DNA of 64,000 bases, taken from an uncultured Prevotella sp. Lineage in GTDB: Bacteria > Bacteroidota > Bacteroidia > Bacteroidales > Bacteroidaceae. How positions within the stretch are numbered: position 1 is the stretch's first letter; each line of letters starts with the position of its first letter. The stretch covers positions 1-64,000 of the forward strand of contig CALCVP010000058.1 in the NCBI GenBank assembly GCA_937907705.1, in the 5' to 3' direction. A model generated the notes under the pieces. The model did no database searches and was not told the origin of the DNA. It was given only the letters and a program-made list of their open reading frames with translations. Of this stretch, positions 15,468 to 25,400 are shown piece after piece. A program made the position numbers and the translations under genes.

Positions 15468-17042
15468 ATGAAAAAACTATTTAGCTTAGTGTGCGCATTG
15501 CTGCTCACCTTGGGTATCCATGCAGAGAGCACAGCCAAGTATGACAAACTTTATGACAATCTGCCTTTCAAGATGGAGAAGGTTACTCGCCCGTCTTTTC
15601 CTGCCAACGAGGTTAATCTGAAAGACTTTGGAGCCGTGGGTGATGGCTCGTCTCTGTGTACAGAGTCCTTTGCCAAGGCTATTGCAGCACTTGAAAAGCA
15701 AGGCGGTGGCAAACTGGTTGTGCCTCAAGGTGTGTGGTATACAGGTCCTATCGTGCTGAAGAGTAATATTAATCTGCATTTGATGAAGGGTGCCGTCATT
15801 CTCTTTTCACCAGATTTGAGCCTTTATTCGTTGGTCAACACATCGTTTGAAGGTTTGGATACCCGTCGCTGCCAGTCGCCTATTTCAGGTCAGAACCTTG
15901 AGAATGTTGCCATTACAGGTGTTGGTGTGATAGATGGCAATGGCGAGTATTGGCGCCCTGTAAAGCGCGACAAGGTTACAGATGCCCAGTGGAATGTCTT
16001 TTTGAAGCGTGGTGGCGTGCTGAAGAATCCTAAACTTTGGTACCCTTCAGCAGGTGCATTGAAGGGCGAATCATTGAGCGATATGAATGTTCCCAAAGGA
16101 AACCTGAGCGATGAAGAGTGGAACGAGATAAAGCTTTTTCTTCGTCCTGTAATGATTAGCTTGGTTAACTGCAAGAATGTATGGCTGAATGGTGTTATAT
16201 TTCAGAACTCACCGGCGTGGAACATTCATCCTATGCTGTGCCAGAATGTGCTGATTGAAGATGTGCTGGTGCGCAATCCTGCTTTCGCACAGAATGGCGA
16301 TGGCCTTGATTTGGAGTCATGCAAGAATGCACTGATTGTCAATTCTACCTTTGATGTGGGCGATGATGGCATTTGCATCAAGAGTGGTAAGGATGCCGAT
16401 GGCCGTCGCCGTGGCGTGCCTTGCGAGAATGTGCTGGTCAATGGCTGTACAGTGTTCAAGGGTCATGGTGGCTTTGTAGTAGGCAGTGAGATGAGTGGAG
16501 GTGTGAAAAACATCTATGTGTCAGACTGCCAGTTCTTGGGTACAGATGTAGGTCTGCGCTTCAAGAGCACCCGTGGCCGTGGCGGTGTGGTGGAAAACAT
16601 TTATATCAACAATATATCCATGTTTGACATCGTTACAGATGCCATTACTTTTGACCTTTATTATGGTGGAAAGTCGGCTGTTGAAGTGTTGGAAGACGGT
16701 GATGAAAGCAAGCATCAGCAGACCCCTGAATACAAAGTGGATGAAACTACTCCTTGTTTCCAGAACATAGACATCAACCATGTGGTTTGCCGTGGCGCAC
16801 GCCGCGCTGCTTACTTCAATGGCTTGCCGGAGATGCCTGTGAAGAATGTGCATATCAAAGACATTGATATTGTGAATGCTGAGCATGGTATTGTTATCAA
16901 CAATACAGAGGGAGTGAGCCTTGAAAATGCCAAGGTGGTAGCTAAGGGCCATACCTTGGATGCTAAAAATTCCAAGGCAGTGTCGGTAAATGGCAAGACT
17001 TATAAGAAGATAGATGCCAAAGGCATAACACTTGATTTCTGA
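15468..17042 (+). CDS. Secreted glycoside hydrolase family 28 (polygalacturonase-like)
   Basis: 524 residues with a signal peptide (MKKLFSLVCALLLTLGIHAES) and a right-handed beta-helix. The GH28 catalytic signatures are present in order: NGDGLDLESC (first Asp), DVGDDGICIKSG (the Asp pair), GHGGFVVGSEMSGG (His) and RFKSTRGRGG (Arg-x-Lys that binds the uronate). The N-terminal VNLKDFGAVGDG block is the pectate-lyase-like start common in exo-acting Bacteroidetes members. It hydrolyses alpha-1,4 linkages in pectin, probably in the periplasm. It stands alone rather than in a polysaccharide utilisation locus. A terminator follows. Confidence 0.93.
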   Translation: MKKLFSLVCALLLTLGIHAESTAKYDKLYDNLPFKMEKVTRPSFPANEVNLKDFGAVGDGSSLCTESFAKAIAALEKQGGGKLVVPQGVWYTGPIVLKSNINLHLMKGAVILFSPDLSLYSLVNTSFEGLDTRRCQSPISGQNLENVAITGVGVIDGNGEYWRPVKRDKVTDAQWNVFLKRGGVLKNPKLWYPSAGALKGESLSDMNVPKGNLSDEEWNEIKLFLRPVMISLVNCKNVWLNGVIFQNSPAWNIHPMLCQNVLIEDVLVRNPAFAQNGDGLDLESCKNALIVNSTFDVGDDGICIKSGKDADGRRRGVPCENVLVNGCTVFKGHGGFVVGSEMSGGVKNIYVSDCQFLGTDVGLRFKSTRGRGGVVENIYINNISMFDIVTDAITFDLYYGGKSAVEVLEDGDESKHQQTPEYKVDETTPCFQNIDINHVVCRGARRAAYFNGLPEMPVKNVHIKDIDIVNAEHGIVINNTEGVSLENAKVVAKGHTLDAKNSKAVSVNGKTYKKIDAKGITLDF

Positions 17043-17083
17043 CTTTATGCTGTTGGGCAGTAACTTCTGCTCATGCGGTTTAT

Positions 17084-17128
17084 ACACAAAAGCTCCCGAA
17101 GACAAATGGCCTTCGGGAGTTTTTGTGT
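17084..17128. terminator. Terminator after the GH28 gene
   Basis: ACACAAAAGCTCCCGAAG (17084-17101) pairs with CTTCGGGAGTTTTTGTGT (17111-17128) with a single G-T wobble; T-rich right arm. It can also serve the opposite strand. Confidence 0.8.
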
Positions 17129-17145
17129 ATTGGTAAATCGGTAGT

Positions 17146-17290
17146 TAAAGCGGTGATTTATTGTGCTAAAGCTGTGGTTTATGATGCTAAAGCACCACTT
17201 TATAAAAAAATAGCTATGCTTTTACGTTTCAAAAGCATAGCTATTGTGATACGATTGCATAGCTATCGTTGTCTGATTGCATAGCTATTG
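17146..17290. repeat. Phased intergenic repeat array with 21-22-bp period
   Basis: Three copies of TAAAGC at 17146, 17167 and 17188 (21-bp period, consensus TAAAGCnGTGnTTTA) run into a second set with core GCATAGCT at 17235, 17257 and 17279 (22-bp period), preceded by one inverted core AGCTATGC at 17212 that forms a hairpin with the first direct copy. Bases between cores are not conserved. It lies between convergent genes. Confidence 0.7.
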
Positions 17291-17323
17291 CATTTGCTTG
17301 TTATAGCGTCTCAGCACAGCTTG

Positions 17324-18034
17324 TCAGTTGTGTACAAGCGTACCAATCTGTTCGCCGTTCATTACCTTCTTGAGGTTGCCCACTACATCCATGTTGAATA
17401 CATAGATAGGCAGGTTGTTTTCCTTGCACATAGTGGTGGCAGTAAGGTCCATTACCTTCAGTCCGCGTGTATAGATTTCATCGTAAGTAATGTCGTCAAA
17501 CTTGGTGGCAGTAGGGTCTTTCTCCGGGTCGGCAGTATAGATGCCGTCTACGCGTGTGCCTTTGATCATTACGTCGGCTTCAATCTCTATGCCTCTGAGT
17601 GATGAACCCGTGTCTGTGGTAAAGTAAGGAGAGCCTGTGCCGGCAGAGAAGATGCACACATAGCCAGCCTCCATGGCTTCAATGGCTTTCCACTTAGAGT
17701 AAAATTCGCCGATAGGTTCCATGCGGATGGCGGTAAGTACTTTAGTCTTGACGCCAATAGCGCCCAAAGCAGAGCTTAATGCCAATGAGTTGATAACAGT
17801 AGCGCACATGCCCATCTGGTCGCCTTTTACGCGGTCAAAGCCTTTGCTGGCTCCGCTAAGGCCACGGAATATGTTGCCGCCACCGATGACGATACCAATC
17901 TGTACGCCCATTTCGTGTACTTCCTTAATCTGGCGAGCATAGTCGCCAAGGCGCTCTGGGTCGATGCCAAAGCTCTGTTTGCCCATCAGGCTTTCGCCAC
18001 TGAGCTTCAATAATATTCTTTTATACTTTGCCAT
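17324..18034 (-). CDS. pyrH: UMP kinase
   Basis: A 236-residue amino-acid-kinase-fold enzyme that phosphorylates UMP to UDP with ATP. LLKLSGESLMG at the N-terminus, IVIGGGNIFRG and the GSPYFTTDTGSSLRGIEIEADVMIKGTRVDG segment are the family landmarks. It is the last gene of a minus-strand group YraN-birA-pyrH, starting 27 bases after birA. Confidence 0.97.
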   Translation of the reverse strand: MAKYKRILLKLSGESLMGKQSFGIDPERLGDYARQIKEVHEMGVQIGIVIGGGNIFRGLSGASKGFDRVKGDQMGMCATVINSLALSSALGAIGVKTKVLTAIRMEPIGEFYSKWKAIEAMEAGYVCIFSAGTGSPYFTTDTGSSLRGIEIEADVMIKGTRVDGIYTADPEKDPTATKFDDITYDEIYTRGLKVMDLTATTMCKENNLPIYVFNMDVVGNLKKVMNGEQIGTLVHN

Positions 18035-18061
18035 AATTAATATATAGTTAATGATTTGATG

Positions 18062-18817
18062 TTAAAACCGTTGTTTGTCTTTGTTGTTGATTACAAAGCT
18101 AACCTCCTTGAAGGCGTATGTGCGTTGCTTGCCTTGCTCGTCTTCCAGCACAAGGTGTCCATTTTGTTCCACCCTTACGATGCGTGCCATAAAGCATCCG
18201 TCTGCATCTCGGTAAGCATGTAGCCCTTGCTTGCGGTAGAGGCGCTGTGCATACAGTTGGTCAATACCGTCTAATTGTCCGGCTTTTATGCGTTGCAGAT
18301 AGCCTGAGAAAGCCTTGATAAAGCGTTGAAGCACCTCTTCGCAGCAAACTTCGTGGCCTGTAATCTGGCGCAATGACACAGGATTGGGAGCATCGCTTAC
18401 AAAATGTTGCTGATTAATGTTGATGCCTGTGCCCAAGATGCACTGCCTGATGTGTGGTCCGCTGATGGCACATTCAGACAGTGTGCCGCTGATTTTGCTG
18501 TCTTTCCAGTATATATCGTTGGGCCATTTGATACTGACATCATTGATATAAGCTGTCAAGGTATCAGCTATGGCCAGTGCTCCAGCTTCAAGCATGACAT
18601 ACTGTCGGGCTACGGGCACGCCCTGCGGATGTGTCTTTACACTGAAAAGCAAGTTTTTGTAAGGCTCACTCTCCCAGTGGTTGGTGCCTTGTCCGCGTCC
18701 TGCCGTCTGGTAGTTGGCAGTGGCTATGGTCATGATGCTGCCCTCTTCGCCTTGATATTCGTGCAGATAGCGGTTGGTAGAGTCAGTGGTATCTATGTTG
18801 ATTATCTTTATATTCAT
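18062..18817 (-). CDS. birA: Biotin-[acetyl-CoA-carboxylase] ligase, monofunctional
   Basis: A 251-residue biotin protein ligase that activates biotin to biotinyl-AMP and attaches it to a carrier lysine. The ATP/biotin loop GRGQGTNHWES and the KWPNDIYW motif are present, followed by GTGININQ. There is no N-terminal winged helix, so unlike the E. coli protein it is not a repressor. A short SH3-like C-terminal domain (ARIVRVEQNGHLVLEDEQGK) closes the protein. Probably cotranscribed with pyrH. Confidence 0.94.
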   Translation of the reverse strand: MNIKIINIDTTDSTNRYLHEYQGEEGSIMTIATANYQTAGRGQGTNHWESEPYKNLLFSVKTHPQGVPVARQYVMLEAGALAIADTLTAYINDVSIKWPNDIYWKDSKISGTLSECAISGPHIRQCILGTGININQQHFVSDAPNPVSLRQITGHEVCCEEVLQRFIKAFSGYLQRIKAGQLDGIDQLYAQRLYRKQGLHAYRDADGCFMARIVRVEQNGHLVLEDEQGKQRTYAFKEVSFVINNKDKQRF

Positions 18818-18919
18818 GTCTCATTATGGTTACTGGCTGGGCTTGGGGCTTGCAATAGCCTGTTGCAGGTAGTATATCCGGCATCTTTCTGTATGCTTGC
18901 AGCACTGCATGGCAGTGGA

Positions 18920-19291
18920 TTAATGGTAGGGGATAGGCAAGAATGCGTCTTCTATATGATTGACAGTGCAGTTGTCTGCCGCTGTACCGGTAATGGCCAC
19001 GATGTCAAATCTGATAGGCATGTCCAAGTCGTTGCTGCGTGCAAACTTGGCTGCTGCATAGCTCAGGTTGCGTATCTTGCGCTGGTCAACAGCCTGTTCG
19101 GGTGCCATATAGCTGTCGTTACGCCTTGTTTTTACCTCCACAATGACCAGTTGGTCGGCATCAATAGCCACGATGTCAATATCGCGATGCCCGTCTCGCC
19201 AGTTGCGCCACAGTATTCTGAAGCCTTTATGTTCCAGATATTCGGCAGCTACCTGTTCGCCCCAGTGTCCGAAAACATTATGTTGTGCCAT
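18920..19291 (-). CDS. YraN family (UPF0102) nuclease-like protein
   Basis: 123 residues from MAQHNVFGHWGEQVAAEYL, the typical family start, chosen over an upstream in-frame ATG that adds 19 atypical residues. It has the restriction-endonuclease-like core: E (GEQVAAEYL), D in WRDGHRDIDIVAID and EVKTR, the pattern of a PD-(D/E)xK metal site. Family members are widespread but of uncertain role, possibly DNA recombination or repair. A full promoter lies upstream on the minus strand. Confidence 0.88.
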   Translation of the reverse strand: MAQHNVFGHWGEQVAAEYLEHKGFRILWRNWRDGHRDIDIVAIDADQLVIVEVKTRRNDSYMAPEQAVDQRKIRNLSYAAAKFARSNDLDMPIRFDIVAITGTAADNCTVNHIEDAFLPIPYH

Positions 19292-19389
19292 GCTAATAGA
19301 TAGGTTTAAGGTTATGGATAAGTGCAAAGTCAGGCTTCGTTTCGGCAATAAAGTAATATTCTATTGCGCCCAGTTGGCACTGACTTATG

Positions 19390-19420
19390 CAAAGTTACTA
19401 TATTTTCAGTAGTCAGCAAA
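19390..19420 (-). promoter_or_regulatory. Promoter of the yraN-birA-pyrH group
   Basis: Minus strand TTTG (complement of CAAA at 19417-19420), 19 bases, TAACTTTG (complement of 19390-19397). Confidence 0.72.
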
Positions 19421-19441
19421 GGCAGTTAAAGATTAAATTTA

Positions 19442-19449
19442 TACTTTTG
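19442..19449 (+). promoter_or_regulatory. -7 element of tadA
   Basis: TACTTTTG, 27 bases before the tadA ATG; back to back with the divergent yraN promoter. No clear -33 TTTG. Confidence 0.5.
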
Positions 19450-19475
19450 CAGAAAAGAAAGTAGACTAAGTAACT

Positions 19476-19931
19476 ATGCAAACAGAAAACAAACAACAGA
19501 AAGAAGACGAGGCGTTTATGCGCAAAGCCTTGGCTGAAGCCGAGCTGGCTGGTAGCCAAGGCGAGATACCTATTGGTGCAGTAGTGGTGTGTAAGGGTCG
19601 CATCATAGCCCGTGCCCACAACCTGACTGAGACCTTGTGTGATGTAACAGCTCATGCCGAAATGCAGGCCATTACGGCAGCTGCCAACGCGTTGGGCGGC
19701 AAATACCTTACAGACTGTACGCTTTACGTTACCGTAGAGCCTTGTCCTATGTGTGCAGGGGCTATCGGCTGGGCGCAAATACGGCGGGTTGTGTATGGCG
19801 CTTCCGACGAGAAGCGGGGCTACAAGCGGTATGCGCCAGAAGTGTTGCACCCTAAATGCACCGTAACGGCAGACGTGCTTGAAGATGAGTGTAAAGCTCT
19901 GATGCAGTCTTTCTTTAAGAACAAACGATAA
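19476..19931 (+). CDS. tadA: tRNA adenosine(34) deaminase
   Basis: A 151-residue cytidine-deaminase-fold enzyme that converts A34 of tRNA-Arg(ACG) to inosine. Zinc ligands and the proton-shuttling Glu are in HAEMQAI (about residues 61-67) and the two cysteines in PCPMCAGAI (about 91-99). The N-terminal MRKALAEAELAGSQGEIPIGAVVV is diagnostic. Monocistronic with its own -7 element. Confidence 0.95.
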   Translation: MQTENKQQKEDEAFMRKALAEAELAGSQGEIPIGAVVVCKGRIIARAHNLTETLCDVTAHAEMQAITAAANALGGKYLTDCTLYVTVEPCPMCAGAIGWAQIRRVVYGASDEKRGYKRYAPEVLHPKCTVTADVLEDECKALMQSFFKNKR

Positions 19932-20047
19932 GAAAGGCTGCCTTGGATGCGTGAAAGCATTACCGTGTTGAGGCTTTTCGCTGCCAATGGACAGCTGCAA
20001 GGGGTGCAGAAACTGCTATGGTACGCACCTTTTGCACCATAAAAAAT

Positions 20048-20077
20048 GATGGGACGAACCTCACGGTCCATCCCATC
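20048..20077. terminator. Hairpin between convergent tadA and lpxA-like genes
   Basis: GATGGGA (20048-20054) and TCCCATC (20071-20077) form a short stem with a 16-base loop that can fold further; no long T-run. Likely shared terminator. Confidence 0.4.
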
Positions 20078-20113
20078 TCAAATCAACCTAAAATGATATA
20101 AACTTAGAAATCA

Positions 20114-20887
20114 TTATATTTTGCTGATAATACCCAACTTGGTATTTTCTATAAACTCAATAATATGGTTTATTTCGTTGCCTGGAGGCACTTGCTCTTT
20201 TATCTGGTTGACGGCATCAAACACACTTGTCTGGCCGTGGAACACCAGACGATAAGCGTTGGCAATGTGGTTTTGCACCTTGTCTGACACGTTGTGCAAC
20301 TTCAATATAGAGTTATTGGGACCACCATATTTTGTAGGGTTATCGTAAGCTACGATGTAAGGAGGCACGTCTTTACTGAAACGGCAGCCACTCTGTATCA
20401 TGGCACCGCGGCCAACGCGCACGCTAGGATTGGCAATAACGCTGGAAGAGAAGATTACATAGTCTTCAATGTCGCAGTCGCCGGCAATCTTTGTACCGTA
20501 GCCAAACACGCAACCATCGGCAATCTTGGTGTCGTGAGACACATGTACACCCTCCATCAGGAAGTTGCGGTTGCCCAACACGGTGCGTCCGCCCTTGAAG
20601 GTTGCACGGTTGATGACTACATTTTCGCGGAAGATATTCTCGTCACCGATAATCAGTTCGGTATCATCACCAGTGTAGTTGAAGTCTTGTGGCACAGCAC
20701 CCAACACGGTATTTTGGAATACCTGGTTGCCTCTGCCTAACTTGGTGCCCTTCATGATGCTTACGTAAGGATAGATAACGCAGTCGTCACCAATCTCAAC
20801 ATCGGCCTCTATGTAAGCGAAAGGATAGATGGTAACATTCTTGCCAATCTTAGCTTTCGGATCTATTTCTGCTTTAGGACTAATCAT
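20114..20887 (-). CDS. lpxA: LpxA-family UDP-GlcNAc acyltransferase
   Basis: A 257-residue left-handed beta-helix acyltransferase that aligns over its full length with LpxA, the first enzyme of lipid A synthesis. Hexapeptide repeats fill residues 1-180, the DFNYTGDDTELIIGDENIFREN loop and GVHVSHDTKI with the catalytic His (E. coli His125) are kept, and a helical C-terminal domain follows. The place of E. coli His144 is Asn (VIANPSVRVG). There is no lpxC-fabZ or lpxD gene beside it; Bacteroidales usually have lpxA next to lpxC-fabZ, so this may be a second paralogue with different acyl or sugar preference. It lies downstream of the efflux operon, behind a hairpin. Confidence 0.78.
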   Translation of the reverse strand: MISPKAEIDPKAKIGKNVTIYPFAYIEADVEIGDDCVIYPYVSIMKGTKLGRGNQVFQNTVLGAVPQDFNYTGDDTELIIGDENIFRENVVINRATFKGGRTVLGNRNFLMEGVHVSHDTKIADGCVFGYGTKIAGDCDIEDYVIFSSSVIANPSVRVGRGAMIQSGCRFSKDVPPYIVAYDNPTKYGGPNNSILKLHNVSDKVQNHIANAYRLVFHGQTSVFDAVNQIKEQVPPGNEINHIIEFIENTKLGIISKI

Positions 20888-20944
20888 ATATTCGATTATA
20901 ATTGGACGTTAATTAATTTGTTTGTGTCTCGAGCGGTTCTTGCT

Positions 20945-21003
20945 TTGCCACAACAGCTGCCTTGTCCTGCTGTTGCAGACGGGTTACAGGGCTGTTGTGG
21001 CAA
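20945..21003 (-). terminator. Hairpin closing the RND efflux operon
   Basis: TTGCCACAACAGC (20945-20957) and its exact complement GCTGTTGTGGCAA (20991-21003) with a 33-base loop containing a further partial GCTGTTG copy. Confidence 0.6.
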
Positions 21004-21038
21004 CAGACTGAAGTCGCTGGAGGCGTTACTTTCAGCCT

Positions 21039-22424
21039 TTATTGGCGACCGCCACCTAAGGCATAGTACAGATTGACTACAGCTTGCATCTTGTTGAAAT
21101 CGTCCTGTACCTTAGACAACTGTGCGTTCAAGAGAGACTGTTGAGCGGTGATAACCTCAAGATAAGTACTGCTGCCCATGTTGAACAAGTCCTTTGTATA
21201 GGTAACATTCTTGGTGAGGCTCTCTATTTGCTTCTCTTCCATCTGGCTCTTCTTCTCTGAAGAGTTATACAGCACAAGTGCATTGCTTACTTCACTGCCT
21301 GCTGTAAGCACAGCATTCTGCCATGTGTTGTAGGCTTGCTCTTGCTTAGCTTTGGTTACTTTCAGGTTAGCAGTGAGCTGACCGTTCATGAAGATAGGCT
21401 GTACGAGGCTTCCGACAGCACTCAGCAGCATCTTGCCGGGGTTTACTATGCCACCTCCTGAGTTGTTGGTGTAGGCACCTGAACCACTGATAGTGATGCT
21501 TGGATAGAATTTGGAGCGTGCTTGGTTTACATCGTAGAAGCATTGTGCCAAGCTCATTTCAGCGTAATGCACATCAGGACGGTTGCTCAACATCTGTATG
21601 CCAATACCTGTTGAGAAGGTACTTGGCAATGACTGGTCTTCCAGCTTGCCGCGCGCAATGGTCTGTGCAGGCTGTCCCAATACCAATGACAGAGAGTTTT
21701 CGGTCTCTCTAATTTGGCGTTTCAGGTCTTCGCCCTGTGCTTTTACTGAGTAGTAGTTGGCCTCTGCACTCTGTACTGATGTCTCTTTAGTGCGTCCAAG
21801 GTCCTTTTGCAGCTTCATCAAATCCCAAGTGTCTTTGGTCAGTTGTGCCATGTTGTCAACCAGTTCAAGCTGCTTGTCGAGCATCATGAGTGTGTAATAC
21901 ATGTTGGCAACATTGGCAATCAGCTTTGTCTGCACTACCAATTGATAGTCTTTGGTAGCCAGCAGCGACATCTGCGCACTGCGCTTGGCGTTCAGCAAGT
22001 TGCCAAACAAGTCAACGCTCCAGCTTGCGTTGATGGGCAAAGAGTACACTTGAGTGGCCTTGTTGCCGTCCCATGAAGAGATGGTTCCCTGTGGTGAGAA
22101 GGTAAATTGTGGCACAAAAGCCAACTTGGCCACCTTCAGTTGCTCTTCTACCATCTTCACATTGAGGGCGGCATTGAGCATATTGGTGTTGTGAACCAAT
22201 GCAGTGTCGATGAGCGACTGTAGCTGCGGGTCGGTAAACACGCTCTTCCAAGCCAAGTTTCCAAAGCTTGTTGTATCGTTTACCGCCAGAGTGTCCATGT
22301 TAGACACGCTGTCGCGCACGATACCCGTAGTGTTTACCTGCGGTCTCTCATATTTATTGTAGATGCCGCAGCTGCTCACAAGGGCAGCTGCTGCAATCAT
22401 TACTAATATATTTTTCTTTTTCAT
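21039..22424 (-). CDS. Outer-membrane efflux lipoprotein (NodT/OprM type)
   Basis: 461 residues with a lipoprotein signal (LVSSC, lipidated Cys about residue 19) and the two-fold repeated OEP architecture: long alternating coiled-coil helices and short beta strands. It forms the trimeric outer-membrane channel of the tripartite pump. It begins 6 bases after the inner-membrane pump gene, so all three components are made from one transcript: adaptor, pump, channel. Confidence 0.94.
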   Translation of the reverse strand: MKKKNILVMIAAAALVSSCGIYNKYERPQVNTTGIVRDSVSNMDTLAVNDTTSFGNLAWKSVFTDPQLQSLIDTALVHNTNMLNAALNVKMVEEQLKVAKLAFVPQFTFSPQGTISSWDGNKATQVYSLPINASWSVDLFGNLLNAKRSAQMSLLATKDYQLVVQTKLIANVANMYYTLMMLDKQLELVDNMAQLTKDTWDLMKLQKDLGRTKETSVQSAEANYYSVKAQGEDLKRQIRETENSLSLVLGQPAQTIARGKLEDQSLPSTFSTGIGIQMLSNRPDVHYAEMSLAQCFYDVNQARSKFYPSITISGSGAYTNNSGGGIVNPGKMLLSAVGSLVQPIFMNGQLTANLKVTKAKQEQAYNTWQNAVLTAGSEVSNALVLYNSSEKKSQMEEKQIESLTKNVTYTKDLFNMGSSTYLEVITAQQSLLNAQLSKVQDDFNKMQAVVNLYYALGGGRQ

Positions 22425-22430
22425 TTCAGT

Positions 22431-25400
22431 CTATTTATTGTTCTCTAATGGGCGGGTGTACTGCAAAAGCTCTGTGTCAACAGCCGCATCTGTAGTGTCT
22501 TCAAATTCCATTGGCTTGATCTTTTCCTGTATACTCTGGAATATGTAGAACAGAGCAGGCACTACCATAATCTGACATAACATACCGATAAGCATACCAC
22601 CGATGGCTGCTGCACCCAAAGTCATGTTACCATTGTAGCCTACGCCCCATGGCATCAGCATTGGCAGCAAACCGATAATCATGGCCAAAGAGGTCATCAA
22701 GATAGGACGCAGACGGGCAGCAGCACCTAATACGGCAGACCAAGATACTGCCATACCTGTGCGTCGGCGCTCAAGGGCGAACTGTACGATAAGAATGGCA
22801 TTCTTAGCCAACAGACCCATCAGCATGATAAGGGCAATCTGCATGTAGATGTCGTTGTTCTTGCCAAACAGGTTGGTGAACAGGAAGGCACCTGCCAAAC
22901 CGAACGGGATAGACAAGATAACTGACAGAGGCAAGATATAGCTCTCATACTGTGCTGAAAGAATCAAGTAAACGAAGGTCAAGCAGAGTGCAAAGATAAT
23001 TCCTGTTGAGTTACTTGACTCTTGCTCTGTACGTGTCAGACCTGAGAATTCATAGGTATAGCCCTGTGGCAGCGCTGTTTTTGCTACTTCAGACATGGCG
23101 TTCAGCGCATCACCGGTAGAGTAACCGTCAGCTGCTGAGGCGTTGACATTGATAGAAGTAAACAGGTTGAAACGGTCAATTTCCTGTGGACCATATACGC
23201 GGCTCAGTGAAACGTACTCCTTAATGGGCGCCATCTCGCCAGCAGAGGTGCGCACGTAGATGTTGTCAAGGCTCTTCAAATCTGCACGGTTCTCTGGTGG
23301 TGCCTGAATATAGACACGGTACAATTTGCCGTAAGCATTGAAGTTGGATGCATACATACCGCCATAATAACCCTGCATGGTGGTCAACACGGTTGACGGG
23401 TCAATACCGCTCTGTTTACATTTGGCTACATCCACATCAATCTTGTACTGTGGATACTTGGAGTCGTAAGAGGTCATGGCGTTTGAAATCTCAGGACGCT
23501 TGTTGAGTTCATCGATAAACTTCTGTGTTATCTCAAAGAACTTGTTCACGTCTCCACCCGTACGGTCCTGCATAGAGAAAGTAAGACCGTTGGTAGCAGA
23601 GAAACCTTGTACCATAGGAGGCTGGAATGCCAAGATCTGTGCACCCTTGATGGCTGCTGTCTGCTTGTAAATCATACCTAAAACCATAGAAGAACCGAGG
23701 TTGTGTACACCGATATACTTCAGTGGTCCCTCTTCTTTCTGTCGCTCTTCAAATGACTTCAGCTTGATAATGAAGGTACCTTGGTTGGAACCTTGGCCTG
23801 CAATGAAGTTGTAACCTGTAACACGCATACGGCTGGCGATAGCGGGGTTGGTTGCCAACATACGGTCAACCTCGTCCATTACCTCATTGGTCTCTTTCAT
23901 AGATGTTCCAGGAGGGGTAGAAACCGTACAGAATACGGTACCTGTATCCTCGTCAGGCACAAGACCAGTCTTGGTGTTCAGCATGAGCACTGCCATGAGT
24001 ACGATGCCTACCAGCACTGCACCGATAGCGATAACCGGACGTTCCACGAGGTGGCGCACGCCTTTGGTGTATTTAGCTTGTATCTTTCCGTAAGCTGCAT
24101 TGAATGAAGCGTGGAAGCGGTCAACCATTGACATCTTGCGCTTAGAGCCGTCTTCGTTTTTCGGCTTCAGCAAGATAGCACAGAGGGCAGGAGACAATGT
24201 CAAGGCATTCAATGCTGAAATGACGATTGAGATGGCCATGGTGATACCGAACTCACGGTAGAATGTACCTGATGTACCACCCATGAATGACACAGGGATG
24301 AACACAGATGCCATAACGAGTGTAATGGAAATGATGGCACCGCTGATTTCATTCATGGCATCGATAGATGCTGTCTTGGCCGATTTATAACCGAGGTCGA
24401 GTTTCGAGTGGACGGCTTCGACCACCACGATGGCATCATCGACCACAATGGCGATGGCCAACACGAGGGCTGCCAGTGTCAAGAGGTTGAGCGAGAAGCC
24501 AAACACATAGAGGAAGAAGAACGTACCTATCAATGATACAGGAACGGCAATCAACGGGATAAGGGTAGATCGGGTGTCCTGCAAGAAGATGTATACTACA
24601 ATGAACACGAGGATAAATGCCTCAACTAAAGTCTTTATCAAGTCTTCGATAGAGGCAAAGAGGAACTCGGTTACATCCTGCATGATGTCAAAGTGCAGAC
24701 CTGGAGGCATGGAAGCTTCCTGCTCAGAGAGGAGTTTTTTGATGTTGGTGGCTATATCAGTAGCATTAGAACCTGCGGTCTGTGTTACCATCATGGTGAC
24801 AGAAGGCTTGCCGTTGTTCTTTGACTCTACGGTATATGAGAGGGCACCCATCTCGATGCGTGCTACATCTTTTACACGAATGGTCTGTCCATCCTGTGTA
24901 GACTTGATAATCATGTTGCCAAACTCCTCAGGAGTTTTCAAGCGTCCCTTGTAGCGGAAAGTGTATTGATACTGGTTGTTGCTTGATTCGCCCACAGAAC
25001 CTGGGGCAGCTTCTATATTCTGCTGTGAGAGAACAGAGGTCAAGTCGCTTGGAATCAGACCGTAGCTCTTCATCTTTACAGGGTCAATCCACAGGCGCAT
25101 AGTGTAGTCTTTCTGTGAGAAGCTTTGGCACTCACCCACACCGTTTACACGCTTGATGGCAGGAATGACGTTGATGTTGGCGTAGTTGGCAAGGAATTCG
25201 TCATCATAGCGGTCGTCATCGGCTGTAAGACCGAAGAGGATAACGGTAGATGACTGACGCTTGGCGACAGTTACGCCGGCCTTGGTTACCTCGGCTGGCA
25301 GCAGCGCAGAGGCTTGTGATACACGGTTCTGAACGTTTACCTGACACATGTCGGCGTTCATACCCTGCTTGAAGTAAACGGTGATAGTAGCCGAACCGTC

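Noticed and set aside
18404..19303. 299-codon plus-strand frame
   Set aside because: Covers birA and the yraN gene in antisense; both of those match known families.
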